A stretch of 64,000 nucleotides of DNA from Prochlorococcus sp. AG-363-P19 (GTDB lineage Bacteria > Cyanobacteriota > Cyanobacteriia > PCC-6307 > Cyanobiaceae): NCBI GenBank assembly GCA_003280055.1, contig QCGG01000003.1:1-64000 (forward strand), read 5' to 3'. The notes under the pieces were generated by a model. The model did no database searches. It was not told the origin of the DNA and was given only the letters and a program-made list of their open reading frames with translations. The first letter of the stretch is position 1, and each line of letters opens with the position of its first letter. The translations under genes and the position numbers were made by a program. This document shows, in pieces, positions 1 through 8,724 of the stretch.

Positions 1-87
1 GAAATTGATGGACTGAAAGAGGAATTAACCCGTCATGACCCCCACTACCACACATTAAGATTGCTTCAACAGCTACAGAGGATTTAG
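1..87 (+). CDS. 3' end of an unidentified gene (partial)
   Basis: An open frame runs from the left edge of the window to a TAG at 85-87 and encodes the last 28 residues of a protein. The tail is hydrophilic, with a Leu/Gln-rich helical end (HTLRLLQQLQRI). Too little is visible to name the family. A strong inverted repeat about 55 bp downstream could end this transcript. Confidence 0.5.
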   Translation, partial: EIDGLKEELTRHDPHYHTLRLLQQLQRI

Positions 88-142
88 GTTTTGCCTGTTG
101 CGGAGCGAATTACGAAAAGAAATAAGCATTAAAACGTATTGC

Positions 143-168
143 AATTTTGTAGCGGTTGCTACAAAATT
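143..168. terminator. 11-bp perfect hairpin, possible terminator
   Basis: AATTTTGTAGC at 143-153 is the exact inverted complement of 158-168, with a GGTT loop. The stem lies downstream of the gene ending at 87. The A/T-rich stem ends make a terminator plausible on either strand, but there is no long T-run. Confidence 0.45.
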
Positions 169-612
169 TCCTCAAGTCACTTGGAGGGATGGTTGATCGA
201 TACTCCACCTGAGCAGCAAATAGAAGCGAATTGAATTCTGATCACTGCTCCAAAAGTCTCGTTTTACAAGTGGACTGGTCATAGATGCTTTCCAATGCAT
301 TAATGACACTCCTATGCATCGATGAGGTGCCCTTAATGGAGTCTTTAACAGCCTTAAACCTAGACATTTGGCCCCAGTCGATCGAAAACAAGAAGCTTCA
401 GCAAAAAAAAAACACAAAATAACGCTGACTATTCTTTGTTCCAAATGGAAGAAAGCATGGACAGCTTTTGTTATTTAGCAGGAGATTATGTTTGCATTTT
501 ATTTTCTTTTATAAGATGAAAGCTAATAAATAGGTACTTTATATTAAGTAAAAAATGATCACAATGATCGATTCAATGCTAATTTCTTTAACTTATCAAG
601 GAGGACAAAAGC
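169..612. other. Intergenic stretch without a convincing gene
   Basis: A minus-strand frame of 90 codons (172-444) exists, but it has no recognisable domain, no good ribosome binding site and an unnatural composition, so I do not call it. The last 15 bases hold a strong ribosome binding site (AAGGAGGA) for the small gene at 613. Confidence 0.4.
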
Positions 613-774
613 ATGACCGACAAAAAAGGTTCTCTAATGAATCAAATTGAGATCGAGCACGACGCTATTGACGAATATTTTGAATGTATTACTACTTGTT
701 CTTTAAGTGATTCGGGCATTCATTGCTTAAGTCATTGCATTGACATTCATCTAAGGAAGGAGGAAATACAATGA
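613..774 (+). CDS. Small cysteine-patterned protein (53 aa)
   Basis: The ATG follows an excellent ribosome binding site (AAGGAGGAC) at 8 bp spacing, and the stop codon overlaps the next ATG (ATGA at 771-774), so it is translationally coupled to the next gene. The C-terminal half contains two CxxxC pairs (ECITTC and HCLSHC) about ten residues apart, which could bind a metal or form disulfides. I do not recognise the family; the coupling and RBS make it likely to be a real gene. Confidence 0.6.
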   Translation: MTDKKGSLMNQIEIEHDAIDEYFECITTCSLSDSGIHCLSHCIDIHLRKEEIQ

Positions 775-1103
775 TCGATACAAAGCCTTTATTTATAAGT
801 TCAGAAGGGGGTTCAATTACGTGCTTAAAAGGTGATTCTGAACGAATCTTTCAGTCATGTTCAAAATGGCGTTGCGTATACTCAGGTGATCTACATTCAG
901 CGAAAGCATATTTAGATGATTTAGAGGGTAAAAACAACTTACTGACAGGGGCAAATTACCATGTCCCCGCACAACGCAAAACCACACTTAAATGGTCTAG
1001 CGATGGCGAGCTCTCAGCAATAGACATGGCACGTATTCTTGATAGGCTTGAGGAGTCAGAATTAACAGAATGTCATCTGGCATGTAAGGTCTATAAAGAC
1101 TAA
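771..1103 (+). CDS. Conserved-looking hypothetical protein (110 aa)
   Basis: The start ATG overlaps the stop of the small cysteine-patterned gene and follows a GGAGGAAA-type ribosome binding site, so the two form a bicistronic unit. The product is soluble and mixed alpha/beta in character, with four scattered cysteines (including CSKWRC) and no signal peptide or membrane segment. No known domain is recognised. The coupling suggests the two products act together; their role is unknown. Confidence 0.6.
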   Translation: MIDTKPLFISSEGGSITCLKGDSERIFQSCSKWRCVYSGDLHSAKAYLDDLEGKNNLLTGANYHVPAQRKTTLKWSSDGELSAIDMARILDRLEESELTECHLACKVYKD

Positions 1104-1142
1104 TAAATCCATCTAAGATACTTCTAAAAGCAAAAGTGCCAT

Positions 1143-2015
1143 TTGGAGAGAAAAGTGGACTTAGAAGAACGCAGTAATGATATTGAACTTGTAAAAAGGA
1201 ATCTTCAATTAATACTCAGTTCCAATTCTTATCAATTAGCTCATGAAGACTTGGAAATGTTGAATAGTGATGAGATGAGAGGAGTTCGCATGTTGCTTGA
1301 AATTGGCAAGCCAGAACAGATACTCGAGAAAGAAGAAATATTATCAACTATCATTGTATTCGGAGGGGCTAATATAGCAAAATGTTCATCCATAAAGCAA
1401 AAAATAGCAGACGAACAGCAACTATTAAAACAAAAACCAAGTTCTAGTCAAATAAAAAGAAAAATACAGAGGCTCGAAGATTTATATTCAATGTCTCATT
1501 ATTATGATTCTGCAAGAGAGTTCTCTAGAATTGTTTCCAGAGAAAATCAAATAAAGACTTGTAGTTCTCATGTAATCGTGACTGGTGGTGGTCCTGGAAT
1601 TATGGAAGCAGCTAATAGAGGTGCTTTCGATGCAGACTGTAAATCAATTGGCTTGAATATCAGTATTCCTAATGAACAAAGTCCAAATCCGTTTATTACA
1701 CCGGGACTTTGTTTTAAATTTAATTATTTTGCGTTGCGAAAAATTCACTTTGTAATGCGTTCGATTGCAGCCGTCTTTTTCCCTGGTGGGTTTGGAACAC
1801 TTGATGAACTATTTGAGATTTTAACACTCCGTCAAACTGGCATGAAAAATGCTATCCCTATAATTCTTTTTGGGCGAGAATATTGGTCTAAAATAATTAA
1901 TTTTCAACTACTTGCTGATTCTGGTCTAATCGCAGATGATCATCTAAATTTCATTCAATATGCTGATACTGCAATAGAAGCCTGGGAAATAATCAGGAAG
2001 AATAGCGACAGATAA
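1143..2015 (+). CDS. LOG-family protein (nucleotide 5'-monophosphate phosphoribohydrolase-like)
   Basis: The C-terminal ~170 residues are a Rossmann-like LOG ('lysine decarboxylase-like') domain. It has the signature GGGPGIMEAANRG near residue 147 and PGGFGTLDE near residue 214, which bind nucleotide phosphate and catalyse N-glycosidic cleavage of nucleoside monophosphates in characterised members. The preceding ~120 residues are a charged helical extension, longer than in minimal LOG proteins. The frame begins with TTG at 1143; GTG at 1155 is an alternative. Whether the substrate is a cytokinin riboside phosphate or another nucleotide cannot be told from sequence. Confidence 0.85.
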   Translation: MERKVDLEERSNDIELVKRNLQLILSSNSYQLAHEDLEMLNSDEMRGVRMLLEIGKPEQILEKEEILSTIIVFGGANIAKCSSIKQKIADEQQLLKQKPSSSQIKRKIQRLEDLYSMSHYYDSAREFSRIVSRENQIKTCSSHVIVTGGGPGIMEAANRGAFDADCKSIGLNISIPNEQSPNPFITPGLCFKFNYFALRKIHFVMRSIAAVFFPGGFGTLDELFEILTLRQTGMKNAIPIILFGREYWSKIINFQLLADSGLIADDHLNFIQYADTAIEAWEIIRKNSDR

Positions 2016-2099
2016 AAGAGAGCTTTTAGGGATAAGCTTGGCCAAATATGTAAGGAAATAGTCGAAATTTAGCAAGAAGAGTGAGTTCGAAAACTAGAG

Positions 2100-3008
2100 T
2101 TATTCAGATTTTTTGAAGGCAAGAATCTGTAGAAATGGATGTCCCAAAAGACTACCTAAGAAAAACAGATTACGTACTCCTAATTTATAGAAAAATTCTT
2201 GAATGAGAGTTGATGATGGTATATCTAATGATTTGAGAGGCACGTTTACTCCCCCTGAAAAACAAATTTTAAAACCTTGATCTTTCACAAGCCTAGGCAA
2301 AGAGTCTTTTGTAAAGTGATTCAAATGGTGAGGGTCATAGAGTCTTCTAAAAGGAAGGCCTGCGCCAATCATTCTCATTATCTTCGCAGCAATGTACAAA
2401 GGTGTCGTGGAGTCGACAGTAACAATTATAATTAATCCATCACTATTTAAAAATTGCTTGATGCGTAAAAGAAAGTCTTTTGGATTGCTTAAATGCTCAA
2501 TCACTGCAGTAGAAACTACAACATCATAGGATCCAGTTTCTTGAAAAGCATCAAAAGAGGATTTTTTGATAATTATTCTAGGATCTAAATCCAATGGAGG
2601 CTCACCTAAATCTATACCGGTTAAATTAGATTTAGGGAAATAGGTAGATATATACTTCAACAAGGCACCCTTTCCACAACCCACATCCAATAAATCAAAA
2701 TCACCAAACTTCGTCAATGCCTTATGCCTTTCTATAAGTTTACATATCTTTTTAAAAAGTTTTGTTTGTGGGTTGGCGAACCAGTTCTTATGTGTCTCCT
2801 CAAAGTAAAGCTCGTCATATACTTCTTTAGAAAAAACTTCATCTTGGCTAGTAAATTCATGGAAGCATTCACCGCATTTACTAACAAAACATAAGCCAGT
2901 ATTTATTTTTGATTCAAGGAAAGTTGACCCACATATCGGACAGGCTTGTGGTGTCAAAGGACGTTCTAAATCCAAGGCAACTTCATCGTAAGAGAACCAA
3001 ATTGACAA
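2100..3008 (-). CDS. Class I SAM methyltransferase with N-terminal zinc ribbon
   Basis: Residues ~23-52 contain a CPIC...CGEC zinc-ribbon-like module. A class I Rossmann methyltransferase fold follows, with motif I DVGCGKG near residue 108 and a post-I acidic segment. This arrangement is common in sugar and O-antigen methyltransferases of surface-glycan loci. Translation appears to start at TTG (3008); no better ATG is in frame upstream. It borders the nucleotide-sugar genes starting at 3233, divergently oriented. The likely role is methylation of a glycan or nucleotide sugar; the exact substrate is inference. Confidence 0.8.
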   Translation of the reverse strand: MSIWFSYDEVALDLERPLTPQACPICGSTFLESKINTGLCFVSKCGECFHEFTSQDEVFSKEVYDELYFEETHKNWFANPQTKLFKKICKLIERHKALTKFGDFDLLDVGCGKGALLKYISTYFPKSNLTGIDLGEPPLDLDPRIIIKKSSFDAFQETGSYDVVVSTAVIEHLSNPKDFLLRIKQFLNSDGLIIIVTVDSTTPLYIAAKIMRMIGAGLPFRRLYDPHHLNHFTKDSLPRLVKDQGFKICFSGGVNVPLKSLDIPSSTLIQEFFYKLGVRNLFFLGSLLGHPFLQILAFKKSE

Positions 3009-3232
3009 TAAGGCCTAATAAGCTGGAAATCTCAATAATTCCCTATCCTGTTTCATTTCGAATAATTTAACACTCATTTCCCGTCCTCTAAAAGCACTCA
3101 TTTCATGAGACTCATATGGTGCAATAATCCATCTCCTGGACTAAAAAATGACAAGATCTTTCTGATGGTTTTTGATGAATTAGAAGAGATAACTAAATAG
3201 TTATTAAAAGAATCACCCTAATTAGATCCAAA

Positions 3233-3901
3233 ATGCAGGAGAATCAAGATGATTTCAGGAGACTATTCTCTTATATAATAGTTTTTTATACAGCAAAGAG
3301 GCATATGAGATCAATTGTTTTACCTAGCCCTAGCATGGACGAGCGCGTTAAAGAAATCATAGGCAGTAAAGAGTGGAGAGTACTTGAAGTCATATTCAAA
3401 AAAAGCACAAGGATTTCTTTTTTTGGGAACGGAGGAAATTTGGCTGTGGCCGACCATGCAGCAATTGACCTCAGCCGACTAACAAACAAATTGGGGTTGT
3501 GCCCAGGTAGTGGGATTTTGGCAAGTTCGCTTATTAACGATAAAGGTCATGATGAATGGCTCAAGAAATGGGTAGAAATAACTGCCAGAGGGTTAACAAA
3601 AGAGGTGATGCAGAATTCACTATTTATAGGAATAAGTAGTTCAGGAAAGTCTGAAAATGTAATAGCAGCATTGAATTATGCACAAATACTAGGTGGAAAA
3701 TCATTTCTAATTACTGCTAGTTCTATAAAAAGTCTACAGAAAATAACTTTTGATTATATCAACCTTGGATTAGACCAATATCATAATGCAGAAGTAGTTA
3801 CATTATTACTGACCTATCAATTAATTGAATCTGCAGGCTTCTCATGTCCTACTATCACAGAGTCAAGTAAAGCATCCGCTGAAAAATTCGATTTTAAATG
3901 A
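3233..3901 (+). CDS. SIS-domain phosphosugar isomerase (GmhA/DiaA-like)
   Basis: The protein has a sugar-isomerase (SIS) core: FFGNGGNLAVADHAA near residues 63-77 (phosphosugar loop and active-site region) and a serine-rich phosphate loop GISSSGKSENV near residue 133. Length and motifs resemble sedoheptulose-7-phosphate isomerase (GmhA-like) proteins. It is followed 3 bp later by the cytidylyltransferase and then a HAD phosphatase, so the three form an operon for making an activated sugar. By analogy with Kdo-type pathways, it may supply the aldose or ketose phosphate precursor. Confidence 0.85.
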   Translation: MQENQDDFRRLFSYIIVFYTAKRHMRSIVLPSPSMDERVKEIIGSKEWRVLEVIFKKSTRISFFGNGGNLAVADHAAIDLSRLTNKLGLCPGSGILASSLINDKGHDEWLKKWVEITARGLTKEVMQNSLFIGISSSGKSENVIAALNYAQILGGKSFLITASSIKSLQKITFDYINLGLDQYHNAEVVTLLLTYQLIESAGFSCPTITESSKASAEKFDFK

Positions 3902-3904
3902 TGC

Positions 3905-4645
3905 ATGGAAATTAATTGCGTAATCACAGCCAGGGGAGGCTCTAAATCAATTTACAAGAAGAATTTACTGAATATTGGAGGCCATCCTTTAGTTTCATAT
4001 CCAATTAGAGCCGCTATAAATTCAAAATACATATCCAAAACATATGTGGACACTGATTGCGGAAGAATTGCGAAAGCATCTAAAGAGTATGGAGCCAAGG
4101 TAATAAAGAGACCACTTGCACTTTCTGGAGATACGATTGATCATGGTGACGTTATTCGTTACTCATGTAAAGAAGCAATGAGTCGAGTTCACGTCGACAT
4201 ATTTGTAGTCTTGCTTGGAAATACAGTGATGATTGACTCAGATCTAATTGACAAGTCCGTTGAAGTCTTGATTAACAACCAGGAAGCAACTGGGGTATGC
4301 AGCGTATGGAAGGCTGCTGATGACCATCCAATGAGAGCGATGGAGATTCGCAATGGGTTCTTATGCTCTCATAGATCCGTAACTAGAGACAAGAATGCCA
4401 CAACAGACCGGTCTTCATATATGCCTGCATACTTTTACGATCAAGGAATATGGACCTTCAGATCGTCAAATTTAGAATTAGAGAAAGAAGGCCCTGCAAC
4501 ATGGAATTGGCTTGGAGAGAAAGTCATTCCGATTGAAAGAGAATGGATAACTGGGAGAGATATCAACAGTATATTTGATATCAATTACCATAAATACTGG
4601 GATTTGCTAAAGGAGAAGCCAAGGACATTAGAAATCTACGAATAA
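3905..4645 (+). CDS. CMP-ulosonate-type cytidylyltransferase (NeuA/KdsB-like)
   Basis: The N-terminus has the nucleotidyltransferase signature of acylneuraminate cytidylyltransferases (ITARGGSKSIYKKN, residues ~7-20), followed by the expected SYPIRAAI and VDTDC segments. The length (246 aa) fits the family. In known members the enzyme transfers CMP from CTP to the anomeric hydroxyl of a sialic-acid-like or Kdo-like sugar acid. It lies between the SIS gene and the HAD phosphatase, whose ATG shares the last base of this stop codon. The sugar acid itself cannot be identified. Confidence 0.85.
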   Translation: MEINCVITARGGSKSIYKKNLLNIGGHPLVSYPIRAAINSKYISKTYVDTDCGRIAKASKEYGAKVIKRPLALSGDTIDHGDVIRYSCKEAMSRVHVDIFVVLLGNTVMIDSDLIDKSVEVLINNQEATGVCSVWKAADDHPMRAMEIRNGFLCSHRSVTRDKNATTDRSSYMPAYFYDQGIWTFRSSNLELEKEGPATWNWLGEKVIPIEREWITGRDINSIFDINYHKYWDLLKEKPRTLEIYE

Positions 4646-5322
4646 TGGGTATTCGAAGAAAAAGCATTGGTGATTATAAAACATTGATATTTGATTGTGA
4701 TGGTGTAATTCTTAATTCTAATTTTATAAAAGGGAAGTGTTTTTATGAAGCGGCAATAACTTATGGCCAAAGATCTGCTCAGGAACTAATCGATTATCAT
4801 AGATCAATAGGAGGAGTCTCAAGAGTTAAAAAGTTTGAATATTTCATCGAAAACATACTGCCTAAAAATGAAATTTATGTTGACAACCCAAAGCATCATC
4901 TCAATAATCTACTAGAAGTATATAGAATCACATTAAAAAAGCTAATGTATAAATGCAAGGTTTCACCTTACCTAAAGCCTTTACGAGAAATTTGCTTAGA
5001 TCAGAAATGGATAATAATCTCGGGTGCAGATCAAGATGAGTTACTTAGTAATATGGAGACTAAATCAGTCTCTAATTATTTTAATGGGGGAATTTATGGA
5101 GGCCCAAGAGACAAGTTAGAAATCATGCAAAGCGAATTGATTGAAGAAGGAGTGGAATTAGATGCATTATTTATTGGCGATAGCAAATATGATTATGAAT
5201 GTGCAAAATATTTTAAAATAGATTTTATATTTCTTTATGATTGGACAGATTTACCTGATTGGGAAAAATATTGTTTACATAATTCCATAGCTTATTGTAA
5301 AAATTTATCTGAATTAATTTAA
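4645..5322 (+). CDS. HAD-superfamily phosphatase
   Basis: Motif I is FDCDGVILNS (Asp17 nucleophile, Asp19), motif II is IISGAD, and motif IV is FIGDSKYDY, all typical of phosphoglycolate-phosphatase-like HAD enzymes with a helical cap between motifs I and II. The start codon overlaps the stop of the cytidylyltransferase (TAATG), indicating coupled translation. In ulosonic-acid pathways a HAD phosphatase removes the phosphate before CMP activation; that role is inferred here from position. Confidence 0.8.
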   Translation: MGIRRKSIGDYKTLIFDCDGVILNSNFIKGKCFYEAAITYGQRSAQELIDYHRSIGGVSRVKKFEYFIENILPKNEIYVDNPKHHLNNLLEVYRITLKKLMYKCKVSPYLKPLREICLDQKWIIISGADQDELLSNMETKSVSNYFNGGIYGGPRDKLEIMQSELIEEGVELDALFIGDSKYDYECAKYFKIDFIFLYDWTDLPDWEKYCLHNSIAYCKNLSELI

Positions 5323-5407
5323 TAAATAAAAGATTAAAATCTGTATATTCATACTAAGTTAATGGGACTAAATAACATATTAGAATAGATTTAGAAATGA
5401 GTTTTGG

Positions 5408-6472
5408 TTACAACCAATTAAAGAGTTCTTCTCCTATCAACTCTTTGGCAGGCTTGACAGGCCTAAGGGCGGAACGTTCTGGGTAATTATGATGCTCAAA
5501 AACATTTATAAGGTACCTTAAAAAGGACGTGCTTTGAACAGGATGTTTCCCTATGGCCACTTCCGCAGATAAAACAATTCCCGAAACTCCAGATTCTAGA
5601 AGGCTATATATATCAGAAACTTCTGCTCTTGAGGGTAAAGATAAACGCATCATGCTATCTAGCACGTTAGTGGCTACATTTACAGGGACGTTATATTGAT
5701 TAGCTACATGAATTACTCTCGATGTTGCCATAGGTACGAATGGAATCGTAGTTTCCCTACTAAGGTCACCTCTATCTACTAACACTTCATCAGACAAATT
5801 TACTATATCCACAATATTCTCAACACCTCTTAATGTTTCAATTTTAGAGATCAACCTTATATCTGAACCTGTAATTTCCCTGACAGAAAGTATTTGTTCC
5901 TTACATGAGATAAAAGATGCATATATTTCTTTGCAGCCATTTGTTAATGCGAAGTCTATGATCTGCTTGTCAAATTCAGTTAAAACGGATAATCTTAGAC
6001 TCTTTTCAAGTACATCTACAGCTCTATTTATGATGGCTGTACCAGGAGCTATGACCTTGGCTTCATAACAACCATAGGAGGTCGAATTTCCACATTCAAT
6101 AGCGAGGCCTTCCACATCTAGCTTTAAAATATCTCCCTTGCTAATTTGCTCGAAAGCCTCGATATGATTTATCCTAATAAATCTCTCTTTCGTTTCTTTT
6201 GGAGATTTCTCATCTCCAAAAATTAATAATAAATTTTGGTTAAAATTCCATGGCAAATTATCAGAAACTTGAACGATTCTAAGTTGTGCCCCTTGTGTAT
6301 CGATAGCTGGAGTTATTTCATGTTTATGTAAAAGATCAAAGTATTCTTGTACACTTTGGTGTGATGAATGAGAAAGATTTACTCTAAATTTATTTGCTCC
6401 GGCAAGTTTTAGTTTTTTTAGCACTTCTGGGTGCTCTGAAGAAGGTCCTACAGTAACTATAATATTTGTCAT
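5408..6472 (-). CDS. Pyruvate-kinase-like barrel protein in a glycan locus
   Basis: Residues 1-330 match the catalytic barrel of pyruvate kinase: FRVNLSHSS near 29-37, DTQGAQLR near 58-65 (usually DTKGPEIR), ISKIET with the catalytic Lys, RGDL with the metal-binding Asp, and SAEVAIGKHP near the C-terminal end. At 354 aa it lacks the C-terminal allosteric domain of housekeeping pyruvate kinase, and the Lys of DTKGPE is Gln. It is encoded head-to-head with no glycolytic gene but beside SIS, cytidylyltransferase and HAD genes. I infer a PEP-using role in making a sugar acid rather than glycolysis; this is unproven. Confidence 0.75.
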   Translation of the reverse strand: MTNIIVTVGPSSEHPEVLKKLKLAGANKFRVNLSHSSHQSVQEYFDLLHKHEITPAIDTQGAQLRIVQVSDNLPWNFNQNLLLIFGDEKSPKETKERFIRINHIEAFEQISKGDILKLDVEGLAIECGNSTSYGCYEAKVIAPGTAIINRAVDVLEKSLRLSVLTEFDKQIIDFALTNGCKEIYASFISCKEQILSVREITGSDIRLISKIETLRGVENIVDIVNLSDEVLVDRGDLSRETTIPFVPMATSRVIHVANQYNVPVNVATNVLDSMMRLSLPSRAEVSDIYSLLESGVSGIVLSAEVAIGKHPVQSTSFLRYLINVFEHHNYPERSALRPVKPAKELIGEELFNWL

Positions 6473-6510
6473 TCTTTTTGATAAAAAATCATCTAAGAAT
6501 TAAGACTATA

Positions 6511-8346
6511 TCAGCTAGTCCAATTCCGCCAGACCTTTTTAAAAGTTATATTCACATTAGCGGGAAGATCCATGACTTTGATTTTAGTAATTTCGTTTTC
6601 CTTGCCAATTCGTTCCCAATCTCCAAATTCAAAAAGATGATTTAAATAATTAGGGTTAAAAAGAATTTGCCTATCATTTAAATTTGGGACTGAATTATAG
6701 CTAGTATAATGAAATACAATTTTATTTAGTAAACATATGAACTCATATTTTTTTCCAGGATAAAATATTTGTGAGTAAGGAATCTCATTAATAGTCTTTT
6801 GGGCAGTTATTCTATTATTAAAGATCATTTCTATTGTAGGAAATAATTCAGAAGCATATATTGTTTGCTTTTCTATATGCTGCCTAACGTCATTACCTAA
6901 ACCAATGCGCAAAAAGCCAACATGGGGGGAATGCTTTTCAATCAAACTATCTCTCTTATTGTTCCATTGAATAAAGCTCGATCCATGATCACTAACAATT
7001 GCTATCATGTGATTATTTTGGTCTATATACTTGTAACTTTGTGTAAGTATGATTCCTATAGCATTATCTATTGATTTGAGTTGAGATCGGTAAATATCCT
7101 CAGAGCTTTCTCTATTGGAATTAGACTTAACTTTTGGACCTGTAGCGTAAACCATGCCTTCTTGTAAAGTCTTTTGTGAGATCTGTCTTGAACCTAAGGG
7201 TAAAATGCTTTCATTCATAGGATGATGAGCATCCATAAGGTCAATCCAATGCATAGAAGGATTGGATCCAGCAATCTCAATTTGCTTTATTGCCTGAGAA
7301 AGAGTCGTGTAACAATCACTGAATTCAGGATTGCTAATACAGTGATCAAATAAACTTGATATTCCATGCTCTTGTTTCATTTTCCAATTTGTTCCACATC
7401 TAAACAATAACGGTAAATCTCTTTTTAATTTAGATATCTCTTTATGAATTCTCGTGTTATATATTGCATTGATAATCGGTAGCCACTTCTTCTGATTAGG
7501 CTGAAATATCTTATGTTCTTCAAAGGGTAATCCAGAGAGCATTGATATCGCAGCTGGTTGCGTCCAGTTAGAAATGCTCATGTGATTTTTTATCTTAATG
7601 TATTCATCATGTTTAACAATTCTAGATATGTATTTATATTCATTATCAGATAGAATATTATTTATTGTGTATTGGGATATATTATCGATGTAAAATACTA
7701 TTAGCCTTTTAGGCCTTGAATGCAATTCAGAGGATGCTTGATTGTGTCTCTTTTTATCATTATAACTGGCTCTTTTGCAAAGTATGACGCAATCTGAATA
7801 TGAGAGTCGTACCGGATCGTTAGTATTGTTCTGATAATATTGTATCATCCCAATCATAGATGGATTTATAGAATATCTTGAACTTTTCAGCTCTTTATGA
7901 GTATTTTTCACTTTAGCTATTGAATTCATTAATTGATCAATAGACTGATTTAATAGAGCCTTATATCTTGTTTGACGAGTACATCTCTGCAATAATTTAT
8001 GGTAAACAAGTTCTTGATAGAGATAGTCTACTGCTATGTCTTTATTCAACACGGAAAAAATTAACGAGTCTTCTGGGTCAACAATTATTGTATCTTCGAT
8101 AATATCTACGTTAAATGCCTCTATGCCTGCGTTTGACATTACACTATATGTTATCTTTTCTTTTTCCGCTGAGATATAAATTCTGGGGTTCAACTTTGTA
8201 ATCTTTGATAAGATGTACCTACCAAAAGCATCAAGATAGTCTCTCCTGAAAATTGGAACAGACTTGGCCTGTAGGCAAAGTCTAACTAGTGCGGGGAATA
8301 CAAATCTGGATTTCCGTACGCGATAAATTAACTCATTTATTGGCAC
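6511..8346 (-). CDS. Alkaline-phosphatase-superfamily (sulfatase/phosphotransferase-like) protein
   Basis: The central region has hallmarks of the sulfatase/phosphodiesterase fold: an early Asp (VFYIDNIS), a nucleophile-like Thr in the segment QPAAISMLSGLP, a DLMDAHHP segment, and IVSDHGSS with the metal-binding Asp-His. No membrane anchor is evident, unlike lipid-A phosphoethanolamine transferases. The nucleophile being Thr rather than Cys/Ser argues for a phosphotransferase or phosphodiesterase rather than a sulfatase. It starts with GTG at 8346 and lies in the glycan island, so it may decorate or transfer to the surface polymer. The first ~200 residues are unassigned. Confidence 0.65.
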   Translation of the reverse strand: MPINELIYRVRKSRFVFPALVRLCLQAKSVPIFRRDYLDAFGRYILSKITKLNPRIYISAEKEKITYSVMSNAGIEAFNVDIIEDTIIVDPEDSLIFSVLNKDIAVDYLYQELVYHKLLQRCTRQTRYKALLNQSIDQLMNSIAKVKNTHKELKSSRYSINPSMIGMIQYYQNNTNDPVRLSYSDCVILCKRASYNDKKRHNQASSELHSRPKRLIVFYIDNISQYTINNILSDNEYKYISRIVKHDEYIKIKNHMSISNWTQPAAISMLSGLPFEEHKIFQPNQKKWLPIINAIYNTRIHKEISKLKRDLPLLFRCGTNWKMKQEHGISSLFDHCISNPEFSDCYTTLSQAIKQIEIAGSNPSMHWIDLMDAHHPMNESILPLGSRQISQKTLQEGMVYATGPKVKSNSNRESSEDIYRSQLKSIDNAIGIILTQSYKYIDQNNHMIAIVSDHGSSFIQWNNKRDSLIEKHSPHVGFLRIGLGNDVRQHIEKQTIYASELFPTIEMIFNNRITAQKTINEIPYSQIFYPGKKYEFICLLNKIVFHYTSYNSVPNLNDRQILFNPNYLNHLFEFGDWERIGKENEITKIKVMDLPANVNITFKKVWRNWTS

Positions 8347-8672
8347 ACGTTCTCTTGAATCATTTATTGTATTCTATCATATAAAAGCTAGAAATGTACT
8401 TCTCTTCTTTGCATTATATTTAAGCATAACACCTTAACCTCTACTAAATTGTTATTATTAAGTGATCAGAAAGCTAATTTAACTGGAGTCCTCGTGTACT
8501 AAGAAGGCATGGGGATTGCAACTTTTTTCATTCAGATTAATATGGATTTAAAAGGGTATACAAACTGTCTTAGTGATAGCAGTTTGCGTAATATATACAA
8601 GTATTTCCTTACTTTGAATTGGTATAACTTGGCCAAGGGATTCAAATTAAACGATAAGATAAGAACTTAGGC
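8347..8672. other. Divergent intergenic region
   Basis: This AT-rich gap lies between two divergent glycan genes. Apart from the promoter described next, I see no open frame or repeat that supports a gene. Confidence 0.5.
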
Positions 8673-8700
8673 TTGGATTCTTAATTACAGGCTGTATAAT
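8673..8700 (+). promoter_or_regulatory. Sigma70-type promoter for the glycosyltransferase-like gene
   Basis: TTGGAT (8673-8678) and a perfect TATAAT (8695-8700) are separated by 16 bp. The expected transcription start is about 18 bases before the GTG at 8725. Confidence 0.5.
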
Positions 8701-8724
8701 CATAAATGATACTACTAGCTATGA

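Noticed and set aside
172-444. 90-codon minus-strand frame at the left edge.
   Set aside because: No RBS, domain or natural composition; likely a chance frame.
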